DNA from: Isoetes taiwanensis
Lineage: Eukaryota > Streptophyta > Lycopodiopsida > Isoetales > Isoetaceae
Direction: 5' to 3'
Assembly (NCBI GenBank): GCA_021234155.1
Contig: JAJEKV010000014.1
Span: 5,845,563-5,909,562, forward strand
DNA: 64,000 bases
Part shown: one piece after another, positions 1-10,926 of the stretch
Position numbering within the stretch: the stretch's first letter is position 1
Layout: each line of letters opens with the position of its first letter
Made by a program: the position numbers and the translations under genes
Notes under the pieces: generated by a model
The model's database searches: none
What the model was told of the DNA's origin: nothing
Seen by the model: only the letters and a program-made list of their open reading frames with translations

Positions 1-174
1 GGACCACCAAAAAAGGTGTTTTTCCAAGCCCTCCATCACTGCCTCCCATGCATCTCCTGACGAGATATGAACACCTACAGGGATACCGAGAAGTTTGGTT
101 GCTTTACCATGGGGAAGGATCTTCCATGGAAAGGTAGCTACACATGGAGGAACTGGAGAGTCCAATGCCCATAG
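1..174 (-). pseudogene. L1-like LINE reverse transcriptase, distal part (cut off by the window edge)
   Basis: Read on the minus strand this stretch is open and encodes the part of a LINE reverse transcriptase that follows the YADD box, with a typical KLLGIPVG motif and then a tryptophan-rich segment near the window edge. It is the continuation of the LINE at 5954-9255. If the Copia element at 175-5948 and one copy of its 5-bp target duplication are subtracted, the reading frame runs on from the codons for GWQKCTAL at about 5950-5980 into this piece without a break. The 3' end of the LINE lies outside the window. Confidence 0.8.
170..174. repeat. 5-bp target-site duplication, left copy (catag)
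   Basis: The five bases catag stand directly before the 5' LTR and again directly after the 3' LTR at 5949-5953. Five base pairs is the usual size for Copia integrases, so this fixes both element ends. Confidence 0.93.
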
Positions 175-761
175 TGTTGGATTTTTAAAGATGATGGTCA
201 TCATATATTTCTAGGTGATGATGATGCTTCAAACAATCATGGGAGCCAGCATAATGACTAGGTTAAATGGTAAGTTACATTTGCCTACTTAAAGATGTAC
301 ATAAGTATCGAACCATTGGGGCTTATGGGATATTATTTCTATTAATATTTGAGGAGGTTAAGGCGACCGAAATGGTGGCAAAACCATTCAAATGGTTCCA
401 GCTAAACTCCGGCAGATTCTCGGGCCTAAACCGACGACCAAACATCTGTACATATAGACAACCTCAATAGAAGAATATACAGGGTGAATTACAGGCAATT
501 CCAGCACGATTCGAAGAGTATTGATTGAATTCAAGTTCAAATTGTTGATAAAGGATTTCCGGTCAATGCGTTTGCAATTGAGTCAATGACTCGAATGAAC
601 AGTAACATTTAAAAATATTCATATGGTTCATTGATATTTCAATCCTATAGTTGCAAAGTTAACGCTAACTTGTAATACCATTGCTTAAGTTTTTTAGAAG
701 GTGAATTCCTAGACAAGGATCAAGAGGCCCATTACACAAGTATTTGATCTCAAATTCATCA
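175..761 (+). repeat. Copia 5' LTR
   Basis: This is a direct repeat of 5362-5948 (offset 5187), with TG...CA termini. A short ORF at 267-470 repeats in the 3' LTR and is probably incidental. The LTR should hold the element promoter and polyadenylation signals; I could not place a TATA box with confidence. Confidence 0.95.
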
Positions 762-763
762 TT

Positions 764-775
764 TGGTATCAGAGC
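764..775 (+). promoter_or_regulatory. Copia primer-binding site (initiator tRNA-Met)
   Basis: TGGTATCAGAGC begins two bases after the end of the 5' LTR. It is the standard complement of the 3' end of plant initiator tRNA-Met, which primes minus-strand DNA synthesis. Confidence 0.93.
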
Positions 776-804
776 TTGGTGTGCTTGATTATTCTTTGAA
801 CAAG

Positions 805-1909
805 ATGTCAAGCAGGTTTGGTGCTAGCCTTTTGAGCAGTGTGGATGTATTCAAAGGAGCAGGCTTTCAGGTATGGAAAGATGCAATTAAACACATTCTT
901 GAAGTAGAGGAGCTATGGGATCTTGTTGATCCAGAAGGTGTGGACTTGAGCAGTCCAGTAAACACTATTCCCCGGGGGATCCACCTTCTTTATAAGGGAT
1001 ATGCCACCTACGTGCATAGGGTCGCCGAAAAACCCCTAGTATACGTGTTTCTGATAGGCAAATTTGACCCCTTTCCGTATAGTTTTACAACTAGAAGAAC
1101 ATCCCAAAACCCCTATGACCCCTAGTATACATACGGAAAAGGGTAAAAAATCGCCCCCTCCCATTGATGCACGTGGTTTTGACAGGTTCCACAAGGTGAC
1201 GCCCCCTTGCACGATTCAAAGGTCGGTGTCAGAAGGTTCAGTAAATGCAAATGCTACTAATGCAACAAATGCAGGTGAGACAAGTGCAAGGGAAACAGTG
1301 GTCAGCCAAGGAGTAATGGCAGGAAGATCATTGTATGCACGCATCAAGGAGGCTCAAGGAATTATCTCTTGCAAGGTAAGTTCTACCATTAGACTTAAAT
1401 TGAGAGATAAAAGTCCTAGACAGATGTGGAAGTTTCTTCTTATGAATTATGAGGAGAAGACCTCTTCACAGATTGAATTATTGGAAAATGAACTCAGAAG
1501 CTTAAAGCTTCAAGTAGAAGGGGATGTCTCAGAATATTTTAACCAGTTTGATAACATAATTGCTGACTTGTCAGCTGCAGCAGTAAATGTATCAGAAAGG
1601 AGTCAAGTCTTACAAATTTCTAGAGCCATTGACAATGAACAACTAGGATTGTTCATAAGGAATATGTGTAAAACACGAGAAGAAGCTGAAAAAGTGTTGA
1701 GAACAGAATTTGAGCAAAAGAAATTAAAGGAAGGAGAGGATACTGCTGAAATACTTCTCACTGGTGCAAAGAAACAGATTACATGTTATTATTGTCATGA
1801 GAGTGGTCATTTTAAAAGCCAATGCCCTAAACTAAAAAAGGAAGTTAACTGTTATAACTGTGGAGGTAAGGGGCACATGGCTGCCAAGTGCATCTCCAAA
1901 AGATTATAG
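805..1909 (+). pseudogene. Copia gag (interrupted)
   Basis: Gag begins at ATG 805 (MSSRFG) and runs in one frame to about 963. A segment of about 200 bp that does not look like gag follows, and gag then resumes in another frame from about 1165. The second part has the capsid-like region (MWKFLLMNYEEKTSSQIELL and following) and two CCHC zinc knuckles near 1780-1890: CX2CX4HX4C beginning CYYCHESGH, then one beginning CYNCGGKGH. Such knuckles bind the element RNA. The frame closes at 1907-1909, just after the second knuckle. Gag and pol are normally one ORF in plant Copia elements, so the frame change near an A-run at about 1898 is more likely a mutation than a programmed shift. Confidence 0.88.
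963..1165. repeat. Foreign segment within Copia gag
   Basis: This interval separates two gag segments and encodes nothing gag-like. It contains the direct repeat 'acccctagtatac' (near 1031 and 1125) and an inverted pair 'ccctttccgtat' / 'atacggaaaaggg' (near 1070 and 1132). It looks like a small insertion or rearrangement. Its limits are estimated from where gag similarity fades, and I see no clear target duplication. Confidence 0.45.
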
Positions 1910-4900
1910 TCAAGGGAGAGAAAGGGGAAAAGCTCCTAGAGGAAGAGGTGTTGGGAAAAAAGATGGGAGCAGACCTGCAGGTGTTCATATCATCAAGGCA
2001 ACTGAAGAAGCAAACAAAGAGGAGTCTCAAGATGAGAATGAGGTAAATAAATTGTTGGTAGCTCAAAATGCAAATTCTGAAACTAATAAAAAGCATGATG
2101 TTGTTGTAGTTGATAGTGGAGCTGAGAGATCAGTAGTTCAAACTACTGATCTACTCCAAAATATTGATGCTACTCGAAAGAGCAAAATTCAAGTTGGAAA
2201 TGGAGAAGTGCAACTTGCTGAAGGATCTGGATTATTGCAGCTGATAGATTTGGATGGAAATGTTGTTGACATAGAAAATGTTTTGTGTGTGCCTACTTTA
2301 ATCAAAAACTTGATCTCAGTTAGTCAACTAGTTGACTTGGGATACAAGATAAATTTTGATTCCAAAGGATGTAGTATTTATCTTGATAATATATTGAAGT
2401 TTTATGCCAAAAGATTTGGTAATCTATTTCAAATGGAGGGAGCCATTAAAGGTAGCATAAATTGCATTGTTAATTCTGATACAGAGTTATGGCATAACAG
2501 GTTAGCTCACACTCACTGCAACAATATTAAATACTTGGCAAAAAAGGGATGGATTTCTTGTGGAGATGATAAGTCAGACAAATTTATGTGTGAAGGTTGC
2601 ATGCTTGGTAAAATAAACAGGCTGCCATTCAAGAAGTCAGCAAATAGAGCTAAACATGTGCTTGAATTAGTACATACAGACGTTTGTGGACCTCTGAACA
2701 TAAGGAGCAGATCAAACAAAAGGTATTTCATCACCTTTATAGATGATTACTCTCGAAAATGCAAAGTTTATTGCCTAGCAAGAAAATCACAAGCATTACA
2801 AGCTTTTAAACAATATGTAGCAGAGGTAGAAAGAGAAACTGGTAATAAAGTGAAATGCATTAGGTCAGATCGAGGAGGACAATACTTGTCTACTAAGTTT
2901 AGACTGTTTTGTGTTGCTAATGGAATCAAAAGGCAGATGACTTGCAGGTTTAGCCCCCAACAAAATGGGGTGGCTGAAAGAAAGAATCAGACTCTAATGG
3001 ATGCAGTTAGGTCCATGATTAAACAAAGTGGACTTCCTAATTATTTATGGGAGGAGGCCTTGAAGACTGCTACTCTTGTGCAAAACAGACTTCCTACAGC
3101 AGCTATAAAAGGTAATGTACCTCATAATCTTTGGCATAATGGCAATGAAAAGATTGATTATGACAGATTTAAAACTTATGGATGCCTAACTTATGCTCAT
3201 ATACCTCATGAATTAAGAAAGAAGTTGGACATCAAGGCTGAAGTTGGTTACTTAGTAGGATATGACGAGGAAGCCAAGGGATACAGGATTTTTAATCCAC
3301 TTACCAAGCAAATAATTATTAGTAGGGATGTGGTGTTCAATGAGAATGTCATTTACAAAGATAGGTTGAAAGGTTATGCACAAAAGGGAGCAGAAATAGA
3401 GAAGCATGATAAAGCGGCAAAACAAATGGACAAACAGGTAAATGATTTGGATTCAGATGATGATGACTCATTAGAAGATGATAATGCAAATGAAATAGCA
3501 GTTAAGAACATGCAGCAAGCAGGGGAATCAGAAAACCAAACAGGGCAGCAAGAGGAAAGTATTGTCAAACAAAAGAAAAATCAAGCGGATAGACTTTTAG
3601 AAGATACTCACATTGACTTAGACAAATATGGGCAGACTGAAACAGGGAAAAGCAGAAGACTACAGGGAACACATATTGATCATGATCAGATCTTGAGTAT
3701 AACAGAAGATTCAAGTGTACCTAGAACATATGATGAAGTGCTGGCATGTTCAGACAAAGAAAAGTGGATAAATGCAATGAACGAGGAGATGGACTCTTTT
3801 AAGGAAACACATACTTATGATATAGTGGAATACACTGCAGACAAACATGTAATAGGCAGCAAATGGCTATTCAAGTTAAAGACAAATGCAGATGGAAGTT
3901 TGAAACACAAAGCTAGACTAGTGGCTCAGGGATTTACCCAGAAAAAGGGAGAAGATTATGAGGAGACCTATTCTCCAATTGTAAAGCTGACTAGTCTTAG
4001 AATGCTATTATCTATAGCTAATGCTCTGGACTTAGAAGTACATCACATGGATGTAAAGACTGCCTTCCTAAATGCAAAGTTAGAGGAGAATGTATATCTC
4101 AGGCAACCAGCTGGCTTTGAGCAAGGAGAAAATAAAATTTGGAAGTTGAATAGGGCTGTATATGGCTTAAAGTAGTCCTCCAGGGAATGGTACAATTGCA
4201 TTGATAAGTATCTTAGAGAACAGAAGTTTGAGAAGCTACAGAATGATGGAAATCTATACAGGTTCAGAAATGAAAGAGAATATTGTATAATTGCCCTTTA
4301 TGTGGACGACTGTATTATGTTTGCAAATAGCAAACCATGTTTGAATCAATGCAAAGAGATACTAAAGAGCAGGTTCAGAATGACAGACCTTGGTGAGTTA
4401 AAACATTTTCTTGGAATAGAAGTTACAAGAAATAGGCAGGAAAAAATTTTGAAGCTTACACAACATAGACATATAGAGAATATGTTGAAAAGGTTCAACC
4501 TTGATCATGCTAACACAGTCAGCACTCCAATAGTTCCAGGTCATAAGCTTACTGCAGATGAAGAAATTTCAGAAAATGAAAGGAAAGAAATGGAGGAAAT
4601 ACCCTATCGAGCTCTGGTAGGATGTTTGCTCTATTTGGCAAACAACACAAGGCCAGATATTACATATGCTGTCAACATTCTTAGCAGACGAAATCACAAT
4701 CCTAGCAAGCAGCATTGGATAGCTAGGAAAAGAGTACTTAGGTACCTAAAAGGTACTATGGACAATGGACTAACGTATAATTCTACAGATTTAATCATGA
4801 AGGCTTTTAGTGATGCTGACTGGGGAGGAGATCTAAGTTGCAGAAAGTCTACCTCAGGCTATGTAATAATGTTAGGAGGAGGCACTATAGCATGGAGAAC

Positions 4901-5312
4901 AAAAAAACAGAATGCCATAGCTATGTCCACAGCTGAAGCTGAGTATGTGGCTGCATCCTTGGTTGCCAAAGAGATTGCATGGTTAAGAAGGTTAATGAAT
5001 GAGTTAGATTGTGATCAAGAAAAACCAACACATATCTTTACTGATAGCCAGAGTTGCATGGCCATTGTCAAAAATCCTGTAGATCATGACAGGACCAAAC
5101 ATATTGAGCTGAATGTACATTTTATAAGGGATTTAGCATCTAAGGGCTACATACAGATGAGTTATGTTCATACTTCAAATCAGACAGCAGACATTCTCAC
5201 AAAAGCACTTGTTGAAAGCAAGTTCAGAAAATTTAAGCAGGATATGAATGTGACAAAAGGAAATTCTTATGAGCAAAAAGACAGTTGGAAAAATATAGTA
5301 CAAGAAAATTAG
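1860..5312 (+). pseudogene. Copia pol: protease, integrase, reverse transcriptase, RNase H
   Basis: One frame carries the whole polyprotein. In order: aspartic protease with DSGAER (near 2113); the integrase zinc domain (LWHNRLAHTHC ... CEGC) and catalytic core (HTDVCGPL, RSDRGGQY, the glutamate in QQNGVAERKN); reverse transcriptase from KWINAMNEEMDSF, with ARLVAQGFTQKKG, HHMDVKTAFLNA and the catalytic LYVDD at about 4298; then RNase H (SDADWGGD, STAEAEY, TDSQS) and a C-terminal QTADILTKAL. The frame is open except for TAG at 4173-4175 after VYGLK, where the family normally has glutamine. A single C-to-T change (CAG to TAG) explains it, and the site is a CHG methylation context. The next apparent start at 4302 is only the first ATG after the stop. 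Confidence 0.95.
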
Positions 5313-5348
5313 AACTGCTTCAGACTTCAGAGAAATACAGAAATATAT

Positions 5349-5361
5349 GATGAAGGAGGAG
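5349..5361 (+). promoter_or_regulatory. Copia polypurine tract
   Basis: The purine-rich run atgaaggaggag ends directly at the 3' LTR. It should prime plus-strand synthesis during reverse transcription. Confidence 0.8.
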
Positions 5362-5948
5362 TGTTGGATTTTTAAAGATGATGGTCATCATATATTTCTA
5401 GGTGATGATGATGCTTCAAACAATCATGGGAGCCAGCATAATGACTAGGTTAAATGGTAAGTTACATTTGCCTAGTTAAAGATGTACATAAGTATCGAAC
5501 CATTGGGGCTTATGGGATATTATTTCTATTAATATTTGAGGAGGTTAAGGCGACCGAAATGGTGGCAAAACCATTCAAATGGTTCCAGCTAAACTCCGGC
5601 AGATTCTCGGGCCTAAACCGACGACCAAACATCTGTACATATAGACAACCTCAATAGAAGAATATACAGGGTGAATTACAGGCAATTCCGGCACGATTCG
5701 AAGAGTATTGATTGAATTCAAGTTCAAATTGTTGATAAAGGATTTCCGGTCAATGCGTTTGCAATTGAGTCAATGACTCGAATGAACAGTAACATTTAAA
5801 AATATTCATATGGTTCATTGATATTTCAATCCTATAGTTGCAAAGTTAACGCTAACTTGTAATACCATTGCTTAAGTTTTTTAGAAGGTGAATTCCTAGA
5901 CAAGGATCAAGAGGCCCATTACACAAGTATTTGATCTCAAATTCATCA
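5362..5948 (+). repeat. Copia 3' LTR
   Basis: Nearly identical to 175-761, ending ATCA and followed by the target duplication catag at 5949-5953. Confidence 0.95.
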
Positions 5949-5953
5949 CATAG
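5949..5953. repeat. 5-bp target-site duplication, right copy (catag)
   Basis: This matches 170-174. On the minus strand it falls inside the LINE reverse transcriptase codons that follow WQKCTAL. Confidence 0.93.
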
Positions 5954-7188
5954 TGCTGTACACTTCTGCCAACCCACAAAAATACCAGATGCTAGGGAAA
6001 AGGAATCCAACAAGGAAATGGCATTCTGCAAATTTTGCTCATCTGCCCTCAAAAAAAGGAAAGTGTCATCCGCATATTGATTACAGATCTCCTGCGACCC
6101 ATTGTTCATAGGAAGTCCATGTAAGATTCCCTCCTGTGCAGCAAGAGAGAAGACCTGGGCAAGGACCTCAGCCACAACTGTAAATAACAATGGAGCTAAA
6201 GGGCAGCCCTGACGGATGCCACGACCCACTGAAAAGAATCTTTGAGGGTTCCCCTTGGAACGAGAATAGAAGAGCGAGCGAATAATGAAGCCTCATGACA
6301 TCACCGTGGAATTGTGCATCGAAAACCAAAGCGTAAGAGACATTTCTCTAAGAAGGCCAGTACCAACACTTGTCATATGCTTTTGCAAAGTCCAGCTTCA
6401 AATATACAATTTCATGGCCCTGAAGTCGAGCCCAGTAAATACCTTCATAGGCAGCAGCTACATTGTTTAATATGCATCATCGTGGCAGAAATCTTGACTG
6501 TGTAGAGGATATGGAATCAGCAAGAATATCCCGAAGCTTTTGTGCATAAGCTTTGGGAAAAATCTTGTGCACAGAAGATAGTAAGGTGATAGGGCAAACC
6601 AAATTGTTGAAGGTTCCTTACACTTAGGAATAAGAGAAATGCAGCCCGAAGTTGAGAATTTTGTCTAGACGCCTTTGCCTCTTGAAATCTCGGCGGCGCA
6701 TTACACATCATCGCCAACACAGTCCCATAACTCCTGAAAAAACTCCACAGGAATACCATCAATTCCAGGACACTTTCCTTTCTTCAAAAGGAAGGTAGCA
6801 TCTGCTAAATCATTCACCGTAATCTCTGCTTCTAGAGTAGCTCTTTGTTCCTCAGATATAATAGGATGTATCTTTGCCAGTAATGCCTCCTGAAAATCTG
6901 ATTGGAAGGGAAGACGACGAGAAGCAAAAAAGGAAGAAAAGTGGCCATGCAGAAAGAACTTAAGTTGCTGAGGATCAGAGATGAGAGGCCCATCTTAAAC
7001 TTGGAGAGACACCATCGCAGAAGCCTGTCTTCGAATTTTTGCACCTCTGAAAAAGAAGCCTGTGCAACGATCCCCCTCTTTGAACCATTGCAGGCCCGCT
7101 TTAACTCGAGCGTGATGAACTTGCTCAGCTTCCATCTGTCTAATGCTGGCCAAAATCTGCTTCTCTTACTGGGCATCTGATGGTACAA
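5954..7188 (-). pseudogene. LINE reverse transcriptase, proximal part
   Basis: Palm-domain motifs are readable on the minus strand in changing frames: KLDFAKAYDK near 6385, GRGIRQGCPLAPLLF at 6180-6229, and the catalytic YADD followed by TFLFLR near 6080. Between 7190 and 6500 only scattered pieces of the finger domain can be followed, because of frameshifts. The coding frame is cut at 5953 by the Copia insertion and resumes at 174 going left. Confidence 0.85.
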
Positions 7189-7365
7189 CAGACCTGCAAG
7201 CCACTAATTGTTGATACAGAGCAATCAAAATCCCTCGATTAGCAGCAACTCGCTGACGACCCCAATTCTTAGCAATGGACTTCACGGCAGCTAGAGCATC
7301 AACAATCCCAGCCATTCCTTTCCTTCTCACAAATGCAGAGGACCAGGCTTGCTATGCGCCCCGTC

Positions 7366-8066
7366 CTAAGAACAAGAGAAATACTGCGGATTGTGATCTG
7401 AAATAGAGCTGTCAAGCATGTTTTGGCGAGAGAAATTATGCAAATATGTAGCTGCCAATGCATTATAATATCCCCTGTCATGACGTGCATATGCTCTACC
7501 AGCCCCAAGCCAGCCATTGCACCAAGTGAAGGTTCCATCGCCATCCACCTCTACCAAGCCACAGTCATGTATCAAGCACTGCCATTGTTCACGTTCAAAG
7601 CCTTGGATGACTTCTGATCCTCTGCCGCACCGATCAACTTCCAACTCCACCATATTGAAGTCACCCACCAGCAACCATGCAACATGAGCCCCCAGTCGAA
7701 CTAGTTTGGATCTCAAAGCAGCCCAGAGTGCACCTCTCTGATCAGATTCACTAGTCCCCACTCTTGTCCCTTATCAAACCACTTGATAATGATCCAGCGA
7801 CCAAATCTGTCAGCATGACTGAATGTGACTGCTATATCATGTCTCCATACTGTAAGGACCCCCACTTTTGTTGAGTCTGCTGCAGCCACCAAGACGTTAT
7901 ATTTCCTACCGATCACAGAAGCTACCTTTTGCACATCCTCTTTTTTGCACTTATGCTCTTGTAGACAATAGAAATCTGAATTCATTCTAGCAAGAGCCAT
8001 GGAAAGTCTGCTCCTTTTAGTTGGGGAGGAAGCAACACCCCGAACATTCCAAGAAACCAGCTTCAT
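7366..8066 (-). pseudogene. LINE endonuclease domain (ORF2 N-terminus)
   Basis: ORF2 starts at 8066 with MKLVSWNVRGV, the usual first strand of the exonuclease-endonuclease-phosphatase fold, followed by LQEHK (catalytic glutamate) about 35 residues later. A frameshift near 7713-7760 moves the frame. The second part has GDFN (near 7640) and ends with SDHNP (near 7385), the catalytic Asp-His motif. The enzyme would nick target DNA to prime reverse transcription. The ORF2 start codon overlaps the ORF1 stop in the four bases ATGA. Confidence 0.9.
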
Positions 8067-9249
8067 AATGCAGAGGGGTCTGGTGGACGGTGTTCCAAAT
8101 CCATGGAGTCACTATTAGCAGATGATACTTCCACCTGATCAGCCCAGGTCAGTCCAGAGGATGCAGGAAGGGTTGTAACAATGGTAGCCACTACTGGTTC
8201 AGCTGTAGTAGCACACTCAATAGGAAGAGATTGTGGTGCAATAGTGTTTCTCCGACGGGCAACTCTCTTCATATGAGGGATGGACCACTCACCTCGAGAT
8301 GCTTCCAATCGTTCCTGTTTGCGAGCAATGACTGCAAGCCAGCTTGGGATGCAGAGGAGGAGGGAGGAGAGGGAGAGAGAGGGGCAGGAATAGACACGGG
8401 GGAGCGAAGCGGGGCCGGCTAGGACCCAAGCCGCCAAGGCGGAGAGGGATCAAAGGAAGATGGAGACACTTGGCCATGGGCTGCAGATGTTGCAGGAGTA
8501 AAGGGAGGTGTTCTTCTAACGTGAAAACTAGAGAATGCCTCAGCATCAGGAAACATGTCTGCAAGCTCAGGACCATTAAGTAGTGACAAACCATATTTGA
8601 AGAACAGTGGACCACTTTTGACCACAACAGATTTTGGGAGAGATGCATCAGCTGGAAGAGAGACACAAATACGAGGACCATTCACAATAGAGTGAGCAAG
8701 ATGGAGACCCAAGCCACTAGCAATAGCCATCATGAACTCTGGAACTTGCAACTCAATAGGAAAATCTTCCAAGGCAAACCAGCACGGCATCCGAAGTGCA
8801 CTAGTCTTGCTAGGCAAAAAGCCAGGAGTGTATACCTGATACAAAAGATAGTGCCCCCATAAAGGATCTACGCCCCGCTCCACCAGCTTATCAACCGCTA
8901 TGGGAGACCCAAACATAATTAGGAAATAATTGTTTTCCTTATCAAGGACCTTCAAAGACTCATGCTGGGGTAGACCCAATCTCTGTAGATGCTGCTTTAA
9001 CCAAAAGCCCATCCTTCTAAGATCGACAAACTGACCAGTAAAGTGACACACAACAGCATGAGAGACAAGATTCTGAATACACTGTAAATGTACCCCGTGA
9101 TCAATCTCAACTACAGGAAGCCCCGCTTGTGTGAAAGCATTGGCACACTCATTAGTCTCATAAAAGACACTCTCTGAAGGGAAATGATATGAAACCAATG
9201 CAAAAACAAGCTCATTAAAAACACAAAAGACATGGTCACAAGAAATCAA
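8063..9249 (-). pseudogene. LINE ORF1 (RNA-binding, Gag-like)
   Basis: An open frame from 9249 to 8419 encodes 276 residues resembling the N-terminal region of plant L1 ORF1 proteins (DUF4283-like folds). It has a basic WLKQHLQRLGLP segment and the typical PCWFALEDFPIELQ stretch. A frameshift around 8419-8437 moves the coding to a second frame, which ends at 8063. The second part is low-complexity and Ser/Pro-rich, followed by a short tail. I did not find a CCHC knuckle here. Confidence 0.75.
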
Positions 9250-9260
9250 GAAAGGTTTCT

Positions 9261-10035
9261 GTACCTGAGCCCATTACTGGTTCATAGGTCCATTGAAAAT
9301 AAATAACTTCCTTATGTTAATCGATCTCAAGTTGAATTTTGGGATACGAATAGCTTCTGATTTACTCGAATAATTGAAAATATTTGTTGAGCATGACCTT
9401 GAGATTTGGATTTATCTTTACAGCATTAACTTCAAATATGTCTTTTATATTTATTCTAGATTTATGCCTCGAGATGTGACTTTGAAAAGTCACACTCTCA
9501 AAATGTCTCATTTTATAAAATCAATGTAAAAAAGTTCAAAGAAAAATATGAAAGTTTATGACCATAAAAAGTCAAGTTAGACTGCTATGTGTGGTTCCAC
9601 TGCAGACCATTATTGGTCCACAGGACTGGAAGTTTAAAAATTAATAGAGGCAACATCTTAATCACTTTTGATCCCAACTTTGGAATAGAGATTATACGTA
9701 CAGTTCTCTATAGGATAAAATTGGTTGGTTAGATGAGCTTGCATAATTTGAGGGCAATGTTTTAGCACAAACAACTGTGAATTTATAGTGTACTTATTCA
9801 CCAATTGAATCTACATGGACTTCCACTCACACCTTTCAAAAATTATATCATTAAATGTAAGAAACCATGGTATTATTATAGGGACAAAATGGATAGGGCT
9901 AGAGAGAGATATGTGCTCTATACAATTGGTCTAGTTAGGGACCATAGATAGTCCATGCTTAATTATATTCGTATCTTCCAAATAAACGTTATTTCAATAT
10001 GAAAATTGAGAGTTATATTGCAAAGGATCAAGTTC
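9261..10035 (+). repeat. Fragment of the TTAA-element family (copy C)
   Basis: This stretch aligns by eye, in the same orientation, with about 53862-54680 of the near-complete element at 53138-55740. Shared landmarks include 'gtacctg..cccattactgg' (9261-9280), 'tttattctagattt.tgcc', 'gaccattattggtcc' (9604-9618), 'ctctatacaattggtct' (9915-9932) and 'gggaccatagatagtcc' (9938). Both termini are missing: the left edge meets the LINE 5' end and the right edge meets the second LINE. It has no coding capacity. Confidence 0.8.
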
Positions 10036-10039
10036 CAGG

Positions 10040-10330
10040 TTCCACTGATAACCTGGAAGGCATATCAAGTTTAGGGACCAAGGCTATCAATCCAACATTA
10101 CTTGCAGGGTGCAGCTTAGGGGCTTCCCATGCACCTTGTATAAATGTGACAAGATCTTCTCCCATTATATTCCAGAATGCTGTATAGAGTTTTGGTGGCA
10201 GTCCATCCGAACCTGGAGCTCTTCCCAGGTGCCATACTCCTCAAGGCCTCTAATATCTCCATGTCAAAGGGGGTAGCCACCAACTTAGAGTCCTCAATGA
10301 GGTCATCTTTAGGTCCGAGTCTCGACAATA
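10040..10330 (-). pseudogene. LINE reverse transcriptase, first motifs only
   Basis: The frame from 10328 reads LGPKDDLIEDSKLVATPF, then EALRSMAPGK, the usual motif ahead of the fingers. A frameshift then leads to SDGLPPKLYTAFW and, further left, LIALVPKLD. Known plant LINE polymerases continue with the FADD/YADD palm, which is missing here. Confidence 0.75.
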
Positions 10331-10429
10331 AGGTCTGGCAGCTAGTGACATCACCTACTGTTTGGCAAACAGACCCTAATACTTATGTTTAAAGAATCCT
10401 TGCATCTCTGCTTGTTTGATTAGGAGTGC

Positions 10430-10926
10430 CTATTTATCATCTTTAATTGCCAATATTCCATTATTTATCAATCTGCTCTTGGCTGTTCTATAGAAGAATT
10501 TGGAGCTATAATTGTCTATTTTATTGATGTACATATTCCTACTCTTAATGGCCAGGCTTTTAGCTTTACTCTCTTCAATATGCTTAACTTTCCTTTCTAG
10601 CACCTCCTCCTGTTGTTTATTCTGCACATCAATAAATAGAAGTTGCCTGATTACCTTGATTTCTTTGTAGACCTCTGCTTTTTCTTTCCTTCTGTTGGCA
10701 TTCCATTCTCTTTATCAGTTATCCTGTTTTTAATCTGTTTGATCTTGAGAGTAAAAGCTCTCATAGATCCAATGGTCCTTATAGGATCCAAGGATGTATA
10801 AAGGAATTTAAATTCCTCACAGAATTTCATGTTATTGAGAAAGCTGACATTGAATTTAAAAGGAATATTGTTCCTCCCTTTCGTTGGCAGGTTCCCAATC
10901 TCTAATACTTGAGGGAAGTGATCCAA
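10430..10926 (-). pseudogene. LINE ORF2 linker between endonuclease and polymerase
   Basis: Two minus-strand frames (10926-10651 and 10627-10430) carry the lysine-rich linker usual in L1 ORF2, including FKFNVSFLNN, LKIKQIKNRI and NKIDNYSSKFFYRTAKSR. They are separated by a short shift. Confidence 0.65.

Larger units (their letters stand above)
175..5948 (+). mobile_element. Copia-type LTR retrotransposon, young full-length copy
   Basis: The element has two 587-bp LTRs beginning TGTTGG and ending ATCA, a primer-binding site matching initiator tRNA-Met, a purine-rich tract before the 3' LTR, and gag and pol regions in Copia order (protease, integrase, reverse transcriptase, RNase H). By eye the LTRs differ at only two places: c/g in 'gcctacttaa' and a/g in 'attccagcac'. 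That points to recent insertion. It sits inside the reverse transcriptase of a minus-strand LINE. It is full length but not coding-competent: gag is interrupted near 963-1165, gag and pol lie in different frames, and pol has one in-frame stop. Confidence 0.96.
5954..9255 (-). mobile_element. L1-like LINE, decayed, split by the Copia insertion
   Basis: On the minus strand, from right to left, there is an ORF1 (9249 to 8063), an apurinic-type endonuclease (8066 to about 7366) and a reverse transcriptase (about 7190 to 5954, continuing at 174-1). This is the standard order for plant L1 elements. Several frameshifts show it is dead. The 5' end is close to 9255, where the sequence changes to the AT-rich repeat at 9261. 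The 3' end and tail lie outside the window. Confidence 0.9.

Noticed and set aside
267..470. 67-residue ORF repeated at 5454-5657
   Set aside because: It lies within the Copia LTRs and simply repeats with them; no protein features.
1898..1909. Programmed +1 frameshift between Copia gag and pol
   Set aside because: Plant Copia elements usually have a single gag-pol ORF, and a one-base change in the A-run explains the shift; no pseudoknot or slippery site is evident.
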